Source of the DNA: Woeseia oceani
Lineage (GTDB): Bacteria > Pseudomonadota > Gammaproteobacteria > Steroidobacterales > Woeseiaceae
Assembly (NCBI RefSeq): GCF_001677435.1
Contig: NZ_CP016268.1
Location: 2,965,001 to 3,029,000 of the forward strand
Direction: 5' to 3'
DNA: 64,000 bases
Part shown: positions 43,308-52,420 of the stretch, piece by piece
Position numbering within the stretch: the stretch's first letter is position 1
Layout: the number at the start of each line of letters is the position of its first letter
Notes under the pieces: generated by a model
Seen by the model: only the letters and a program-made list of their open reading frames with translations
Told to the model about the DNA's origin: nothing
The model's database searches: none
Made by a program: the position numbers and the translations under genes

Positions 43308-43810
43308 TGAACAAGCAACAGGGACACAGTTCCGGTGACCGGCAGCGAGAATTGCTTGCCATATTGCCGAATCTGCGCCGATTTGCGCTCAGTCTTGCGG
43401 GCTCGCTGGCGGATGCCGACGATTTACTGCAATCGACGGTGGAACGCGTACTGCAGCGCGGGCTGCCCGACGAAGCGGAGTTGTTGCCCTGGACGATGCG
43501 TGTCTGTCGCAACCTGTGGATCGACGAGGTGCGCTCCCGCAAAGTACGCCGGGTGGCGAGCAGTGACCCAAGCCTGGCGGACGAGCAAGTCGTCGAAGGC
43601 GAAGCGGAACAGATCGGCAAGTTGTCATTACGCGAAGTGCAAGCCGTGATGACCGGCATGCCGGACGAACAGCGTGCCGTGTTGTTGCTGGTGGCCGTGG
43701 AAGGTTATTCATACAAGCAGGCAGCGGCAGAACTCGACATACCGATAGGCACGATCATGAGCAGACTGGCACGCGCGCGCGCCGCACTCGCTGATCGGAT
43801 AGAGCGCTGA
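43307..43810 (+). CDS. ECF-type RNA polymerase sigma factor
   Basis: A 167-residue group IV sigma factor. Region 2 runs from LLAILPNLRRFALSLAGSLADADDLLQSTVERVL to LPWTMRVCRNLWIDEVRSRK (DNA melting and -10 contact). Region 4 is MPDEQRAVLLLVAVEGYSYKQAAAELDIPIGTIMSRLARARAAL, containing the -35-reading helix-turn-helix. There is no C-terminal extension. The anti-sigma gene follows after 23 bp. The annotated ATG 43307 sits in the -10 box of the putative autoregulated promoter P2; the next in-frame start is TTG 43352, which would still keep region 2. It probably recognises the GGAATAA/CGTC promoters found here. Confidence 0.9.
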   Translation: MNKQQGHSSGDRQRELLAILPNLRRFALSLAGSLADADDLLQSTVERVLQRGLPDEAELLPWTMRVCRNLWIDEVRSRKVRRVASSDPSLADEQVVEGEAEQIGKLSLREVQAVMTGMPDEQRAVLLLVAVEGYSYKQAAAELDIPIGTIMSRLARARAALADRIER

Positions 43811-43833
43811 ACAGCGCAGGCCGGAGAATGAAC

Positions 43834-44613
43834 ATGAACGAACAAGCAAGCACAAAATACAACGATGATGAGCTACTGTCCGCGTTCATTGATGGCGAAC
43901 TCTCCGCCGTCGATGCCGACAGGCTCAGTGAGCGGCTGGCGCAGGAACCGGTGTTGTTGAAACGCCTCGAAGCATTGCGCAGCAGCGACGACGCGACCCG
44001 CGCTGTGTATGCCTCGCTCGACGAACTGCCCATGCCACAGGCTGTACTGGACTTGCTGCAAGCCGATGGTTCCGGCCCGGCAGGCGAAACGACTAACGTT
44101 ATCGCGTTCCCTCCCCGCGGCTGGCGGCGGTTCGCCCAGGTACCGGTTGCCATTGCAGCCAGTGTTGCGCTGGCCGCCGGCTTCCTGGTCAGTCGCGTAA
44201 TTGACGGCACACCTGATGACGCGCTCGCCAACGCTGCACTATACGCACAGACCATTCCGCAAGACTCGGCGGTATTTCATTTGCTGGAAAACAAGGCAAG
44301 CGCAGAAGACGTTACCTTCAACGACGGCTCGGCCGGTCGCGTCGTCCTGTCCTTCGCCGATATCAACGGCGACTGGTGCCGCCAGCTCGCCATCAACGAT
44401 GCTGCGGCGACCGTCGACGCCATCGCTTGCCGACGCGGCGGCCAGTGGCATACCGAGGCCGTTAGCTTTGGTCCGGCGAACAGCGGCGAGTACCAGCAAG
44501 CCTCCGGCAACCAGTCTGCTGCCATCACTGCCGTCATAGATCGCCTGATCGGTGATCAGGACGTGCTGAACAAAGAACAGGAACAACAGAAGATTGCCGA
44601 CCGGTGGCAGTAA
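43834..44613 (+). CDS. Transmembrane anti-sigma factor
   Basis: A 259-residue regulator. The cytoplasmic N-terminus (DELLSAFIDGELSAVDADRLSERLAQEP) has the helical anti-sigma domain pattern of RseA/RskA-like proteins without a zinc HxxxCxxC motif. One transmembrane helix (VPVAIAASVALAAGFLVS, ~105-122) is followed by a periplasmic domain of ~135 residues with two cysteines (DWCRQL, IACRRGG) that could form a disulfide. ATG 43834 has GGAG eight bases upstream; ATG 43828 is too near it. It likely holds the sigma factor until an envelope signal, possibly proteolysis, releases it. Confidence 0.85.
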   Translation: MNEQASTKYNDDELLSAFIDGELSAVDADRLSERLAQEPVLLKRLEALRSSDDATRAVYASLDELPMPQAVLDLLQADGSGPAGETTNVIAFPPRGWRRFAQVPVAIAASVALAAGFLVSRVIDGTPDDALANAALYAQTIPQDSAVFHLLENKASAEDVTFNDGSAGRVVLSFADINGDWCRQLAINDAAATVDAIACRRGGQWHTEAVSFGPANSGEYQQASGNQSAAITAVIDRLIGDQDVLNKEQEQQKIADRWQ

Positions 44614-44962
44614 GCGCATAGCGCCTGGCCGCGCAGCAATTGCCAGTAATCGCAGCAATTTCCGTGAGTCGATGGTCTGATTCCGGTCCGACCGTTCGCC
44701 AGGCGGAACAACCGCCGACTGTCGTGTGCGCTGCTCAGCGCAGATAGATTGGCGGAAATCCCTCGCTTGTTCGTCTGTTACTTGCCAGCCGGCTAGCGGA
44801 TAAACATTGTCGCAATAAACACGACTATCCGTAGTGCACCTGCTATCGGCCAGGCAAGGGTCCTGACTACCCCGGTATCCACGCACAGAATCGTGTCCGA
44901 TCAAATGCGTAGTCGGAGCCGCCGCTTCATTTACCAACAAGCGACATTCCGAGGCGCCAACG
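44614..44962. other. 349-bp gene-free interval
   Basis: Between the anti-sigma gene and the amidohydrolase gene. A long minus-strand frame crosses it but is antisense to coding sequence on both sides. No terminator with a T run and no GGAATAA promoter are present. GAGG nine bases before ATG 44963 serves the next gene. Confidence 0.4.
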
Positions 44963-46651
44963 ATGATTCGCAACAACACTATATTGCTCGCAACGCTTGC
45001 TTTCCTGCTGCTGGCCTGTGCCGATGACGCGACACAGGCTGACCGCCCGACTGATAAAACATACGACATGCTGATCACCGGTGGCCGCATTGTCGATGGC
45101 TCTGGCGCACCCTGGTACCGGGCTGACATTGCCATTAACGACGGCAAGATCGTCGCAATCGGTGATCTGGCAGAGCGCCCGGCGAAGCAGACTATTGATG
45201 CCGGCGATCGCGTGGTCAGTCCCGGCTTCATCGACATGATGGGCGGCAGTACGTTGCCACTGCTCGTAGATCCGGACAGCGCACTGAGCAAACTCCATCA
45301 GGGGGTCACCACGTTGTTAGTCGGCGAGTTGACGACAGAGGCACCTCACAACGATGAGACGTTTCCTGCCGGACTGACGGTCGACGGTGACCAAGTGAAG
45401 TGGCGAACGTACAAAGAGTACTTTGCCTTGCTGGAACAGCACAAAATCCCACTGAACGCGGTACACAATATTGGCGCGGCCCAGGTACGGCTGGTGGTTC
45501 TCGGTAACGAAGACCGCCCACCCACTGACGACGAACTGGAACAGATGAAAGCCATCGTCGCCGAAGCCATGGAGGACGGTGTATTTGGTCTCGCAACATC
45601 GCTCATTTACCCGCCAGCCACTTATGCCAGTACACACGAACTGGTTGAACTCGCGAGAGTTGCCGCTCGTTACAACGGCATTTACCTGACGCACATGCGC
45701 AACGAGAGTTTCCGCGTACTTGAGGCGCTGGAAGAAGCTATAAACATTGGTAAAGAAGCCCGGCTGCCCGTGCACATCTATCACCTGAAAGCTGCCGGTC
45801 AGGAAAACTGGGCGTTGATGCAAAAAGCGCTGGATCGAATCGCGCTGGCACGGCGCAACGGCTTCGATGTTACCGCGGACGTTTACCCGTACATTCGCAA
45901 CGGTATTTTCCTCGGTTCGTTTTTTCATCCGCGACACTACGCACAGGGTGAGGATGCCTTTGTTGCCTCGTTGTCGGACCCGGCCGTCCGGGCGAATCTG
46001 CGCACGGAAACCGAATCAACCAGCGACTGGGAAAACTGGTACCGCCATATCGGCAACAACTGGGACAACGCGTTGATCACCAAAGCAGTCCCGGCAAAAA
46101 ACGAAGTCTATGTCGGCCTGTCGGTGCAGGAAGCCGCTGACATGGCCGGCGTTGACCCCTGGCAGCTGGTTTTCGATTTGCTGCAGGAGTCGAATTCACT
46201 GTGGGATGTGAGAGTGTCACCGAAGAGCATGAACGAAGAGCAAAAGATTCAGGCTTTGCGCGCGCCGTTTGTGTCCATCGACAGCGATGCTTCGCCGGTG
46301 AATCCTGCCTCGGTATCCTCCACCCATCCGCGTGCATTCGGCACCTTCCCGCGCGTCCTTGCCAAGTACGTACGCGACGAAGGTGTGCTGACGCTGGAAG
46401 AAGGCATACGCAAAATGACCTCGCTGCCAGCGAACCGACTGCGCCTGTTCGACCGCGGCCGAATCAGTCCGGGCATGGCAGCAGACCTCGTCATTTTTGA
46501 TCCGGAAAAAATTCAGGACAAGGCCACGTTTACCGAACCATTGCTGTATTCCGAGGGGATCGACTACTCAATAGTCAATGGCATAGCCGTGATAGAAGAC
46601 GGCAGCTACACGGGCAACGAACCCGGCAGAGTCCTGCGCGCGAGGCACTAG
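44963..46651 (+). CDS. N-acyl-D-amino-acid deacylase-like amidohydrolase, lipoprotein
   Basis: A 562-residue exported amidohydrolase. The lipoprotein signal ends LLLAC (Cys ~19). ITGGRIVDGSGAPWYRADIAI and VVSPGFIDMMGG follow the D-aminoacylase plan, but the metal-binding HxH after PGFID is missing (MMGGS instead). Later ligand segments are present: YLTHMRNES, VHIYHLKAAG and FVSIDSDASPV. The C-terminal sandwich ends SPGMAADLVIFDP. Subfamilies with this replacement exist, so it may be mono-metal or have altered chemistry. It lies between the ECF genes and the P3 lipoprotein gene but has no ECF promoter itself. Confidence 0.82.
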   Translation: MIRNNTILLATLAFLLLACADDATQADRPTDKTYDMLITGGRIVDGSGAPWYRADIAINDGKIVAIGDLAERPAKQTIDAGDRVVSPGFIDMMGGSTLPLLVDPDSALSKLHQGVTTLLVGELTTEAPHNDETFPAGLTVDGDQVKWRTYKEYFALLEQHKIPLNAVHNIGAAQVRLVVLGNEDRPPTDDELEQMKAIVAEAMEDGVFGLATSLIYPPATYASTHELVELARVAARYNGIYLTHMRNESFRVLEALEEAINIGKEARLPVHIYHLKAAGQENWALMQKALDRIALARRNGFDVTADVYPYIRNGIFLGSFFHPRHYAQGEDAFVASLSDPAVRANLRTETESTSDWENWYRHIGNNWDNALITKAVPAKNEVYVGLSVQEAADMAGVDPWQLVFDLLQESNSLWDVRVSPKSMNEEQKIQALRAPFVSIDSDASPVNPASVSSTHPRAFGTFPRVLAKYVRDEGVLTLEEGIRKMTSLPANRLRLFDRGRISPGMAADLVIFDPEKIQDKATFTEPLLYSEGIDYSIVNGIAVIEDGSYTGNEPGRVLRARH

Positions 46652-46989
46652 CAAGCGCGCATACTCAGCCCGCTACAACGGCGAGGAACTGGCAGAGACC
46701 CCATCTGGCCACTGGCAGTCAGACCCTGGTTTGGGCCTGGCTGCCGGCCCCGGTGCGCTGCAGCGGTGCAATTCGACCCCATTCGCAGTCGGCAACAGAG
46801 CTTAGATACCCTCATAAGCTATTGTTTTTATTATTAAACCTGGTTCTTCAGCCGATTTTCAGAAAAAAACCTTGGTAACAGCGGAATAAAACCCGCGACT
46901 CCCGCGTCTTCCCGGTAACAACACGATAAACCCGGGCAACCGGCAGGCAGCGTCGCAGCGCCGGCCCAGTTACCGGAAATGGAGGACAC
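46652..46989. other. 338-bp intergenic region with ECF promoter P3
   Basis: Leader region of the CC0125-type lipoprotein gene. It holds an AT-rich patch (46809-46870) and, right after it, promoter P3. No ORF is supported in the left 150 bp. Confidence 0.45.
46883..46908 (+). promoter_or_regulatory. ECF-type promoter P3 (CC0125-like lipoprotein)
   Basis: GGAATAAAACC (46883-46893), 11 bp, CGTC (46905-46908), identical in the first 11 bases to P1. The predicted start is near 46918, leaving a leader of about 70 bases before ATG 46990. Confidence 0.72.
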
Positions 46990-47529
46990 ATGAAGACTTT
47001 GACCAAACTTGCACAATCGGCTTTGCTGTTAATGACTTTCGCACTGGGTGCCTGCGCCAGTTCCGGCCCGTACGTTGCGGCCGGCAATGCAGACGACACA
47101 GGCCACTACAGTACGAAGCTCGCCGAAAACCGTTACCGGGTTGTCTACAACAGCGACTCACGCTCTGACCTGAATCGCACCAAGGACTACGCACTACTGC
47201 GTGCCGCTGAACTCACGTTGCGGGAAGGTTACACCTGGTTCGAGGTTATTGACCGGAGCACCGTCTCCGAAGCGCGTACCAGCCACAGTCCGCACAGCGG
47301 TGTCAGCTACGAACGTGCGTACCGGGTAGAGCGCAGCTGCGGTTTGCTGGGCTGCACGAAGAGTGTCCGGCCAACCACGACCACTGGCATGCACATCGAC
47401 ACCCGCAGCGAGCGGACAACACACAGCCATGCGCTGGAGGTATTGATGGGCAATGGCGAGATTCCGCAAAAGGGTGGCAACTACTATAACGCCAGTGAGG
47501 TAGCCAAGACGATCTGGAATCGCATCTAG
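46990..47529 (+). CDS. CC0125/CC1285-family lipoprotein
   Basis: A 179-residue lipoprotein: signal ending LGAC (Cys ~22), then a low-complexity linker and the family core ENRYRVVYNSDSRSDLNRTKDYALLRAAELTLREGYTWFEV. A second half carries a cysteine pair (RSCGLLGC). This core is known from Caulobacter CC0125/CC1285 proteins with no known role. GGAGG precedes ATG 46990. It has an ECF promoter like those of the sigma gene cluster, and an intrinsic terminator follows, so it is a single-gene unit of the proposed regulon. Confidence 0.8.
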   Translation: MKTLTKLAQSALLLMTFALGACASSGPYVAAGNADDTGHYSTKLAENRYRVVYNSDSRSDLNRTKDYALLRAAELTLREGYTWFEVIDRSTVSEARTSHSPHSGVSYERAYRVERSCGLLGCTKSVRPTTTTGMHIDTRSERTTHSHALEVLMGNGEIPQKGGNYYNASEVAKTIWNRI

Positions 47530-47550
47530 GTCACTGCCATGCAGAAAAAA

Positions 47551-47582
47551 AACAGGCCGCATTACGCGGCCTGTTTTTTTAC
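47551..47582 (+). terminator. Bidirectional intrinsic terminator
   Basis: A perfect 10-bp stem (47551-47560 with 47566-47575, 5-nt loop) has an A run before it and a T run after it (T residues to ~47580). It ends the lipoprotein gene and, read from the other side, the M20 gene whose stop is at 47670. Confidence 0.92.
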
Positions 47583-47669
47583 CTACCCTGTCATCACCGA
47601 TCAATCGCCGCAACAGGGCTTTAGTGAAACAGCCGATGCAATTTCTGCACTTGCGCGAACGACCAGCAC

Positions 47670-49109
47670 TCAGTTTCGGTAGTCGAGAGGTGGCGGCCGG
47701 TCACCGAGCAGCGCCTCATAGACGAAATCGTCGCCGCGCCACGCATCGAACTCGGCTCTTGCATCTCTTAGCAATTGCTCGTTCTGCAGCATCTCGATCA
47801 CCGCCAGCGACATGGCCTTGGCCGCCACCTGCGCCCCCTTGAAGCCGATGGTCATTCCGCTTGCTGCGGTTGATTGCCAACTGTGCGCAGAGGTACCCGG
47901 CACCCAGGTCGCGGTATTGAGCCCAACCGTTGGCACAACCATCGACACATCGCCTACGTCGGTCGATCCGTACCCGAGACTCTTTTCAAACGGCTGCACC
48001 TCTTGCTCGCTGCCCAGTGGCAAGCCGGGCTTGTTCAACGTCGTGTAGATCTGTTCTGCAAAGGCCTGTTCCGAGCTGTTGTATTGCACGCCACCCACCT
48101 GGCGCAATTTTTCGTCCATCATGCGCGCCAGCACGTCATTAACCAGTACCGGGTGGTTACCATGAATAATTTCCCAGTCGACCTGGGTGCCGGTACCCAT
48201 TGCCGCGCCTTTCGCTGCTGCTTCAAGGCGCGTCCAGATTTCGCGAACCGACTCCGCCTCCGGGTGACGCACGTAGTAGAACACTTCGGCGAAATCCGGC
48301 ACAACATTCGGTGCAACTCCGCCGGACGTTATGACGTAGTGAATCCTGGTTTGCTGTGGCACGTGCTCCCGCATGAGGTTGACCATATTATTGAACGCTT
48401 CCACGCCGTCCAACGCTGAACGGGCCTTTTCCGGCGCACCGGCGGCATGCGCTGACACGCCGCGAAAACGAAACTTGGCTGAACGATTCGCGAGTGTCGT
48501 GCTGGCTTCGGCCGCGTTCTGGTCACTGGGGTGCCAGTGCACAACGGCATCCACATCATCGAATAGTCCGGCACGTACCATGTAAACCTTGCCACTCCCG
48601 CCTTCTTCGGCCGGTGTCCCGTACAGGCGCACGGTCCCGGGCCGCCCCGTTTGTTCAAGCCAGTGCGCCACCGCTATGGCGGCACCGGTGGAACCTGCAC
48701 CAAACAGGTTGTGTCCGCAGGCATGGCCTGCTCCCTTGCCCGGTATCGGCGAGCGCTGCGGAACAGCATCCTGGTTGATGCCTGGCAGTGCATCAAATTC
48801 CGCGAGAATTCCTATGACAGGCCCGCCGGAACCAAAACTGGCCTGAAACGCCGTCGGAATTCCGGCAACGCCCGCCTCTACGGTAAAGCCGGCCGCACGC
48901 AATTCGGACTGCAGCAATTCGCTGCTACGGGTTTCCTGATAACCGACCTCAGCAAGCTCCCACAGGTTCTGTGCAAGATCTGCCGTTTCTTCGTAGCGGC
49001 CGTCAATGAACGACAACAACTCGTCCCGGTCATCCGCCATCACGCTCGTTGTGATCATTGCGATCGACAACACGAACGCTTTTCTTAATACAGTTCGCAA
49101 CACCAGCAT
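47670..49109 (-). CDS. Exported M20 amidohydrolase, AbgB-like
   Basis: A 479-residue enzyme of the M20D group (p-aminobenzoyl-glutamate hydrolase subunit B and aminoacylase types). The signal is LRKAFVLSIAMITTSVMA. Motifs include AEFDALPGI, the metal-binding GHACGHNLFGAG, TPAEEGGSGKVYMV, VHWHPSD and a late His in PGTSAHSWQST. The start is uncertain: ATG 49109 is only one base after GAGGAG, and GTG 49103 has better spacing. The AbgT transporter lies 43 kb away and an AbgA partner is not seen, so activity on PABA-glutamate is unproven. Divergent from the peptidase at 49310. Confidence 0.83.
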   Translation of the reverse strand: MLVLRTVLRKAFVLSIAMITTSVMADDRDELLSFIDGRYEETADLAQNLWELAEVGYQETRSSELLQSELRAAGFTVEAGVAGIPTAFQASFGSGGPVIGILAEFDALPGINQDAVPQRSPIPGKGAGHACGHNLFGAGSTGAAIAVAHWLEQTGRPGTVRLYGTPAEEGGSGKVYMVRAGLFDDVDAVVHWHPSDQNAAEASTTLANRSAKFRFRGVSAHAAGAPEKARSALDGVEAFNNMVNLMREHVPQQTRIHYVITSGGVAPNVVPDFAEVFYYVRHPEAESVREIWTRLEAAAKGAAMGTGTQVDWEIIHGNHPVLVNDVLARMMDEKLRQVGGVQYNSSEQAFAEQIYTTLNKPGLPLGSEQEVQPFEKSLGYGSTDVGDVSMVVPTVGLNTATWVPGTSAHSWQSTAASGMTIGFKGAQVAAKAMSLAVIEMLQNEQLLRDARAEFDAWRGDDFVYEALLGDRPPPLDYRN

Positions 49110-49309
49110 TCTCCTCAGGCGCTCCGCAGTATTGCGAAGCGGGTAAAATTTTCGTTGGCACGCCGGGCAGTGTTGCAAGTATTGTGGCTGGCGGCAACCG
49201 GGTGATTGCCTTAAGCTCAGAACTGATTCAGGCGTGTTGTACTCCGCCATTTACCACGGCATACGGCGCCATGGTCCAACGACCTTTGCGTTCAACTACA
49301 GGATTGCCA

Positions 49310-50614
49310 ATGACACTTCAGACCCGTTACCTTCGCCGTTTCTCGGCGCTCGCTGCCATCATCCTCATTTCATTGGGAAGCAACGCCGCGACCAGCGACA
49401 TCCAGTCGCGCTACAGCGATGAAATGAACGCTTTGCAAGCGAACCCGGCGGTCGCCGCAGCACTGGCGCATGTCATCGACTTAGAGCCGCGCTCGCACGC
49501 CGACCTCATTGAGCTGACCGAAATTCCGGCGCCGCCATTCAAAGAGCAACGCCGTGCAGATCGCTTTGCCGAGTTGCTCCGTGAGGCTGGCCTGACAGAT
49601 GTGACTATCGACGAAGCAGGTAACGTAATTGGGCGACGCCCCGGCCGGACCGGCGACAAAGTTATCGCGTACAGCGGGCATCTCGATACAGTTTTCCCGG
49701 AAGGCACCGACGTCACCGTACGCTTTGACGGCGACCGCATGTACGCCCCAGGCATAGGCGACAACACGCGCGGTCTGGTTGTCGTGCTCGGTGTATTACG
49801 GGCATTGCAGCATGCAGATATAGAGACCGATGCGGACATCCTTTTTATCGGCAATGTTGGTGAAGAAGGTCTCGGTGACTTGCGCGGCATCAAGCACCTG
49901 TTCCGCGACGGCGCCAGCAAAATTGATGCGCTGATTGCTGTCGATGGAGGCGATACGGACCGCATTGTTTATGGCGGCGTTGGTTCGCACCGCTACCGGG
50001 TTACCTTTAAAGGTCCGGGTGGCCACTCCTGGGGCGCGTTCGGAACCGCCAATCCGCACCACGCACTCGGTCGCGCCATTGCGCTGTTCGATGAAAACGC
50101 ACCGTCGGTGACAGAAACCGGCGAGAAGACCAGTTACAACATCGGTCGCATCGGCGGCGGCACGTCCATCAACTCAGTGCCATTCGAATCCTGGATGGAA
50201 GTCGACATGCGTTCCGGCAAGCAAGACAAACTCGATGACATCGACGCAGTGCTGCAAGCGTCAGTGCAACAGGCGTTGCAGGAAGAAAACGAGGGCCGCT
50301 CACGAGGCGATGCACTGACGGTGGACATCGAGCGGGTTGGCACACGTCCCGCAGCCATGGGCGACCCGCAGTCCGCTTTGGTGCAACGGGCGATGGCGGC
50401 CACCAAAGCCTACGACGTCGAACCCGAACTGCGCATATCATCCACGGATGCCAATCTGCCAATTTCCATCGGCGTGCCGGCAGTGACGATGAGTCGTGGC
50501 GGCCGAGGTGGCGATGCCCATGCACCGGATGAGTGGTGGCAAAACGACCAGGGCTATCTGGCAATGCAGATTGGTATCCTGACTTTGCTTGCTACTGCCG
50601 GCCTTGCCCATTAG
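49310..50614 (+). CDS. Exported M20/M28-type metallopeptidase, peptidase T-like
   Basis: A 434-residue exported zinc peptidase. The signal ends SLGSNA. Catalytic motifs: SGHLDTVFPEGT (His, Asp), APGIGDNTRGL (bridging Asp), IGNVGEEGLGDLRG (Glu pair), VDGGDTDRIVYGG, GGHSWGAFG in the lid domain and a late His in GGDAHAPDEWW. ATG 49310 has GGA seven bases before it; the frame is open from 49058 but the signal peptide fixes the start. It is probably periplasmic peptide degradation with the neighbouring M20D enzyme. Confidence 0.85.
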   Translation: MTLQTRYLRRFSALAAIILISLGSNAATSDIQSRYSDEMNALQANPAVAAALAHVIDLEPRSHADLIELTEIPAPPFKEQRRADRFAELLREAGLTDVTIDEAGNVIGRRPGRTGDKVIAYSGHLDTVFPEGTDVTVRFDGDRMYAPGIGDNTRGLVVVLGVLRALQHADIETDADILFIGNVGEEGLGDLRGIKHLFRDGASKIDALIAVDGGDTDRIVYGGVGSHRYRVTFKGPGGHSWGAFGTANPHHALGRAIALFDENAPSVTETGEKTSYNIGRIGGGTSINSVPFESWMEVDMRSGKQDKLDDIDAVLQASVQQALQEENEGRSRGDALTVDIERVGTRPAAMGDPQSALVQRAMAATKAYDVEPELRISSTDANLPISIGVPAVTMSRGGRGGDAHAPDEWWQNDQGYLAMQIGILTLLATAGLAH

Positions 50615-50635
50615 CTGCGCGGGCCGAATGCACGC

Positions 50636-51757
50636 TTAGAGACTTTCGTCAGCCGACCAACGTCGGCTGGCGAAGGTTGCCGTTTTCAGCAGCGCGAACA
50701 GTTCCATACCAACGACCAACTGCATTGCCTGTAATGCATGGCGCGTAACCTCCGCCCGCAAACTGACGGTTCCTACCTGCACGGTCACCAGCGCAAATGC
50801 CCCGTTACTCTGTTCGGCAACGCGCTGCACAGTTCCTTTAAACACATTACGCATGCTCAAACCTGTTGGCCGGCCTAAGGCCAATGCCACATCGCTCGCC
50901 CGTACCCGCAACACGACCTGCTCGCCTGGCTGGCGCGTCGACAAGGAAGGAACAAACAGCGGCTGACCACAGAACGCCAGTTCCGTAAGGTGCAACTCGG
51001 CGATGTGTCTGACTACCTGAGCCTCGAAAACCGTCGCTATACCGGCATCCAGACCAACACTGCCAACCGGCAAGGCATCAAGTACGGCCGCTGTTTCTCC
51101 TGCCGCGGCAACCTTGCCGTCTTGCAGGACAACAACGCGATCAGCAAGCCGCACAATTTCGTCCACGGCATGACTAACGTAAACAGTCGGGATTCCGAAT
51201 CGCGTACGCAGCGATTCCAGGTAAGGCAGGATCTCCTGCTTGCGTGCTGAATCCAGCGCCGCAAGCGGCTCGTCCAGCAACATCAACGCCGGTCGGCTTA
51301 ACAACGTGCGACCGAGCGCCACGCGTTGGCGTTCGCCACCCGACAGTCTGGTGACTGTCCGATTCAACAGCGGTTCAAGATCCAGCGCCGCAACCACTTC
51401 GGCAAAACCGGGACCAACGCCACGATTGCGGCGGTCGGCAAAGTGCAGGTTGCCGGCAACATCCAGATGCTCGAACAGACGGGCATCCTGAAATACATAC
51501 CCTATCTGGCGTTGGTAAGCGGGTACGAACTCGCCCGCCGCACTGTTGAGCCAGACTTTGTCAGCCATCCGTGCGGTACCGGCCACGTCCTTTTCAAAGC
51601 CGGCGATGACGCGCAGCAGGGTACTCTTGCCGCTGCCACTTGCACCGAACAGGCCGGTCACGCCGTCGAGCGCGATATCCGTCCTGACCGACAGGGCAAA
51701 GTCCGCATACGACTTGCGAACGTCGAGGCTCAATACCGCATTCGACTCAAGCGGCAT
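50636..51757 (-). CDS. modC: Molybdate ABC transporter ATPase
   Basis: A 373-residue ATP-binding protein of the molybdate importer. Walker A GASGSGKST, Q-loop IGYVFQDARLF, signature LSGGERQRVALGR, Walker B LMLLDEPLAALD and the switch His in YVSHAVDE are intact. A C-terminal TOBE/Mop-like domain (VRASDVALALGRPTGLSMRN) follows. ATG 51757 has AGAGGTG upstream and overlaps the end of modB by 11 bp. Last gene of modABC. Confidence 0.93.
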   Translation of the reverse strand: MPLESNAVLSLDVRKSYADFALSVRTDIALDGVTGLFGASGSGKSTLLRVIAGFEKDVAGTARMADKVWLNSAAGEFVPAYQRQIGYVFQDARLFEHLDVAGNLHFADRRNRGVGPGFAEVVAALDLEPLLNRTVTRLSGGERQRVALGRTLLSRPALMLLDEPLAALDSARKQEILPYLESLRTRFGIPTVYVSHAVDEIVRLADRVVVLQDGKVAAAGETAAVLDALPVGSVGLDAGIATVFEAQVVRHIAELHLTELAFCGQPLFVPSLSTRQPGEQVVLRVRASDVALALGRPTGLSMRNVFKGTVQRVAEQSNGAFALVTVQVGTVSLRAEVTRHALQAMQLVVGMELFALLKTATFASRRWSADESL

Positions 51758-52418
51758 GCGCAACACCTCTGCCGTTGCGCGCATAGACAAACAGCAGTAC
51801 GCAGAAAGAGAACAGCAACATGATGGCAGAAAGTACGTGGGCGTCTGCGTAGTTCAGTGTTTCCACGTGTTCGTAGATCTGTATGGAGATCAGCCGGGTT
51901 TTACCGGGAATATTCCCACCCACCATCAAAACGACACCGAACTCGCCAATTGTATGCGCGAACGCAAGAATGGCACCGGACAGGAAACCACGCCGTGCGA
52001 GCGGCATGACGACCGACAGAAATGCATCCAGCGGCGACGCCCGCAGACTTTGAGCCGCCTCCAGCGGGCCGGTGCCAATCGACTCAAACGCCCTTTGCAA
52101 AGGCTGCACCATGAACGGCAACGAATAGACGATCGACGCCAGCAACAAGCCGCTGAATGAAAAGCTGAGAGAGTCGCCGCTCAATCGCAACCAGAAGCGG
52201 CCCAACGGCGATCCGGGGTTCATCAGCAGCAGAAAATAAAAGCCCAGCACCGTCGGCGGCAGGACGAGCGGCAATGCCGTGATCGCTTCCATCGCGGGTC
52301 GCAAGCGCGAACGCGTTGTCGCCAGCCACCACGCCAGCGGTGTGCCCAGCAACAGGAGACAGACGGTTGTGGCCGACGCCAACGCAACCGTCAACCACAA
52401 TGGACCGAGGTCAGGCAT
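51747..52418 (-). CDS. modB: Molybdate ABC transporter permease
   Basis: A 223-residue inner-membrane permease with five helices. It has the ModB N-terminus (PLWLTVALASATTVCLLLLGTPLAWWLA), LPLVLPPTVLGFYFLL and the EAA-type cytoplasmic loop GPLEAAQSLRASPLDAFLSVVMPLARRG. The typical EFGVVLMVGGNIPGKTRLIS follows. ATG 52418 begins 2 bp after the modA stop. The frame runs far upstream (to 52862) through modA, but those codons are a shadow. Confidence 0.93.
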   Translation of the reverse strand: MPDLGPLWLTVALASATTVCLLLLGTPLAWWLATTRSRLRPAMEAITALPLVLPPTVLGFYFLLLMNPGSPLGRFWLRLSGDSLSFSFSGLLLASIVYSLPFMVQPLQRAFESIGTGPLEAAQSLRASPLDAFLSVVMPLARRGFLSGAILAFAHTIGEFGVVLMVGGNIPGKTRLISIQIYEHVETLNYADAHVLSAIMLLFSFCVLLFVYARNGRGVAHAA

Positions 52419-52420
52419 GC

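Noticed and set aside
44239-45291. 350-codon minus-strand open frame
   Set aside because: Antisense to the anti-sigma and amidohydrolase genes, low-quality composition, no ribosome site; both opposite genes have clear families.
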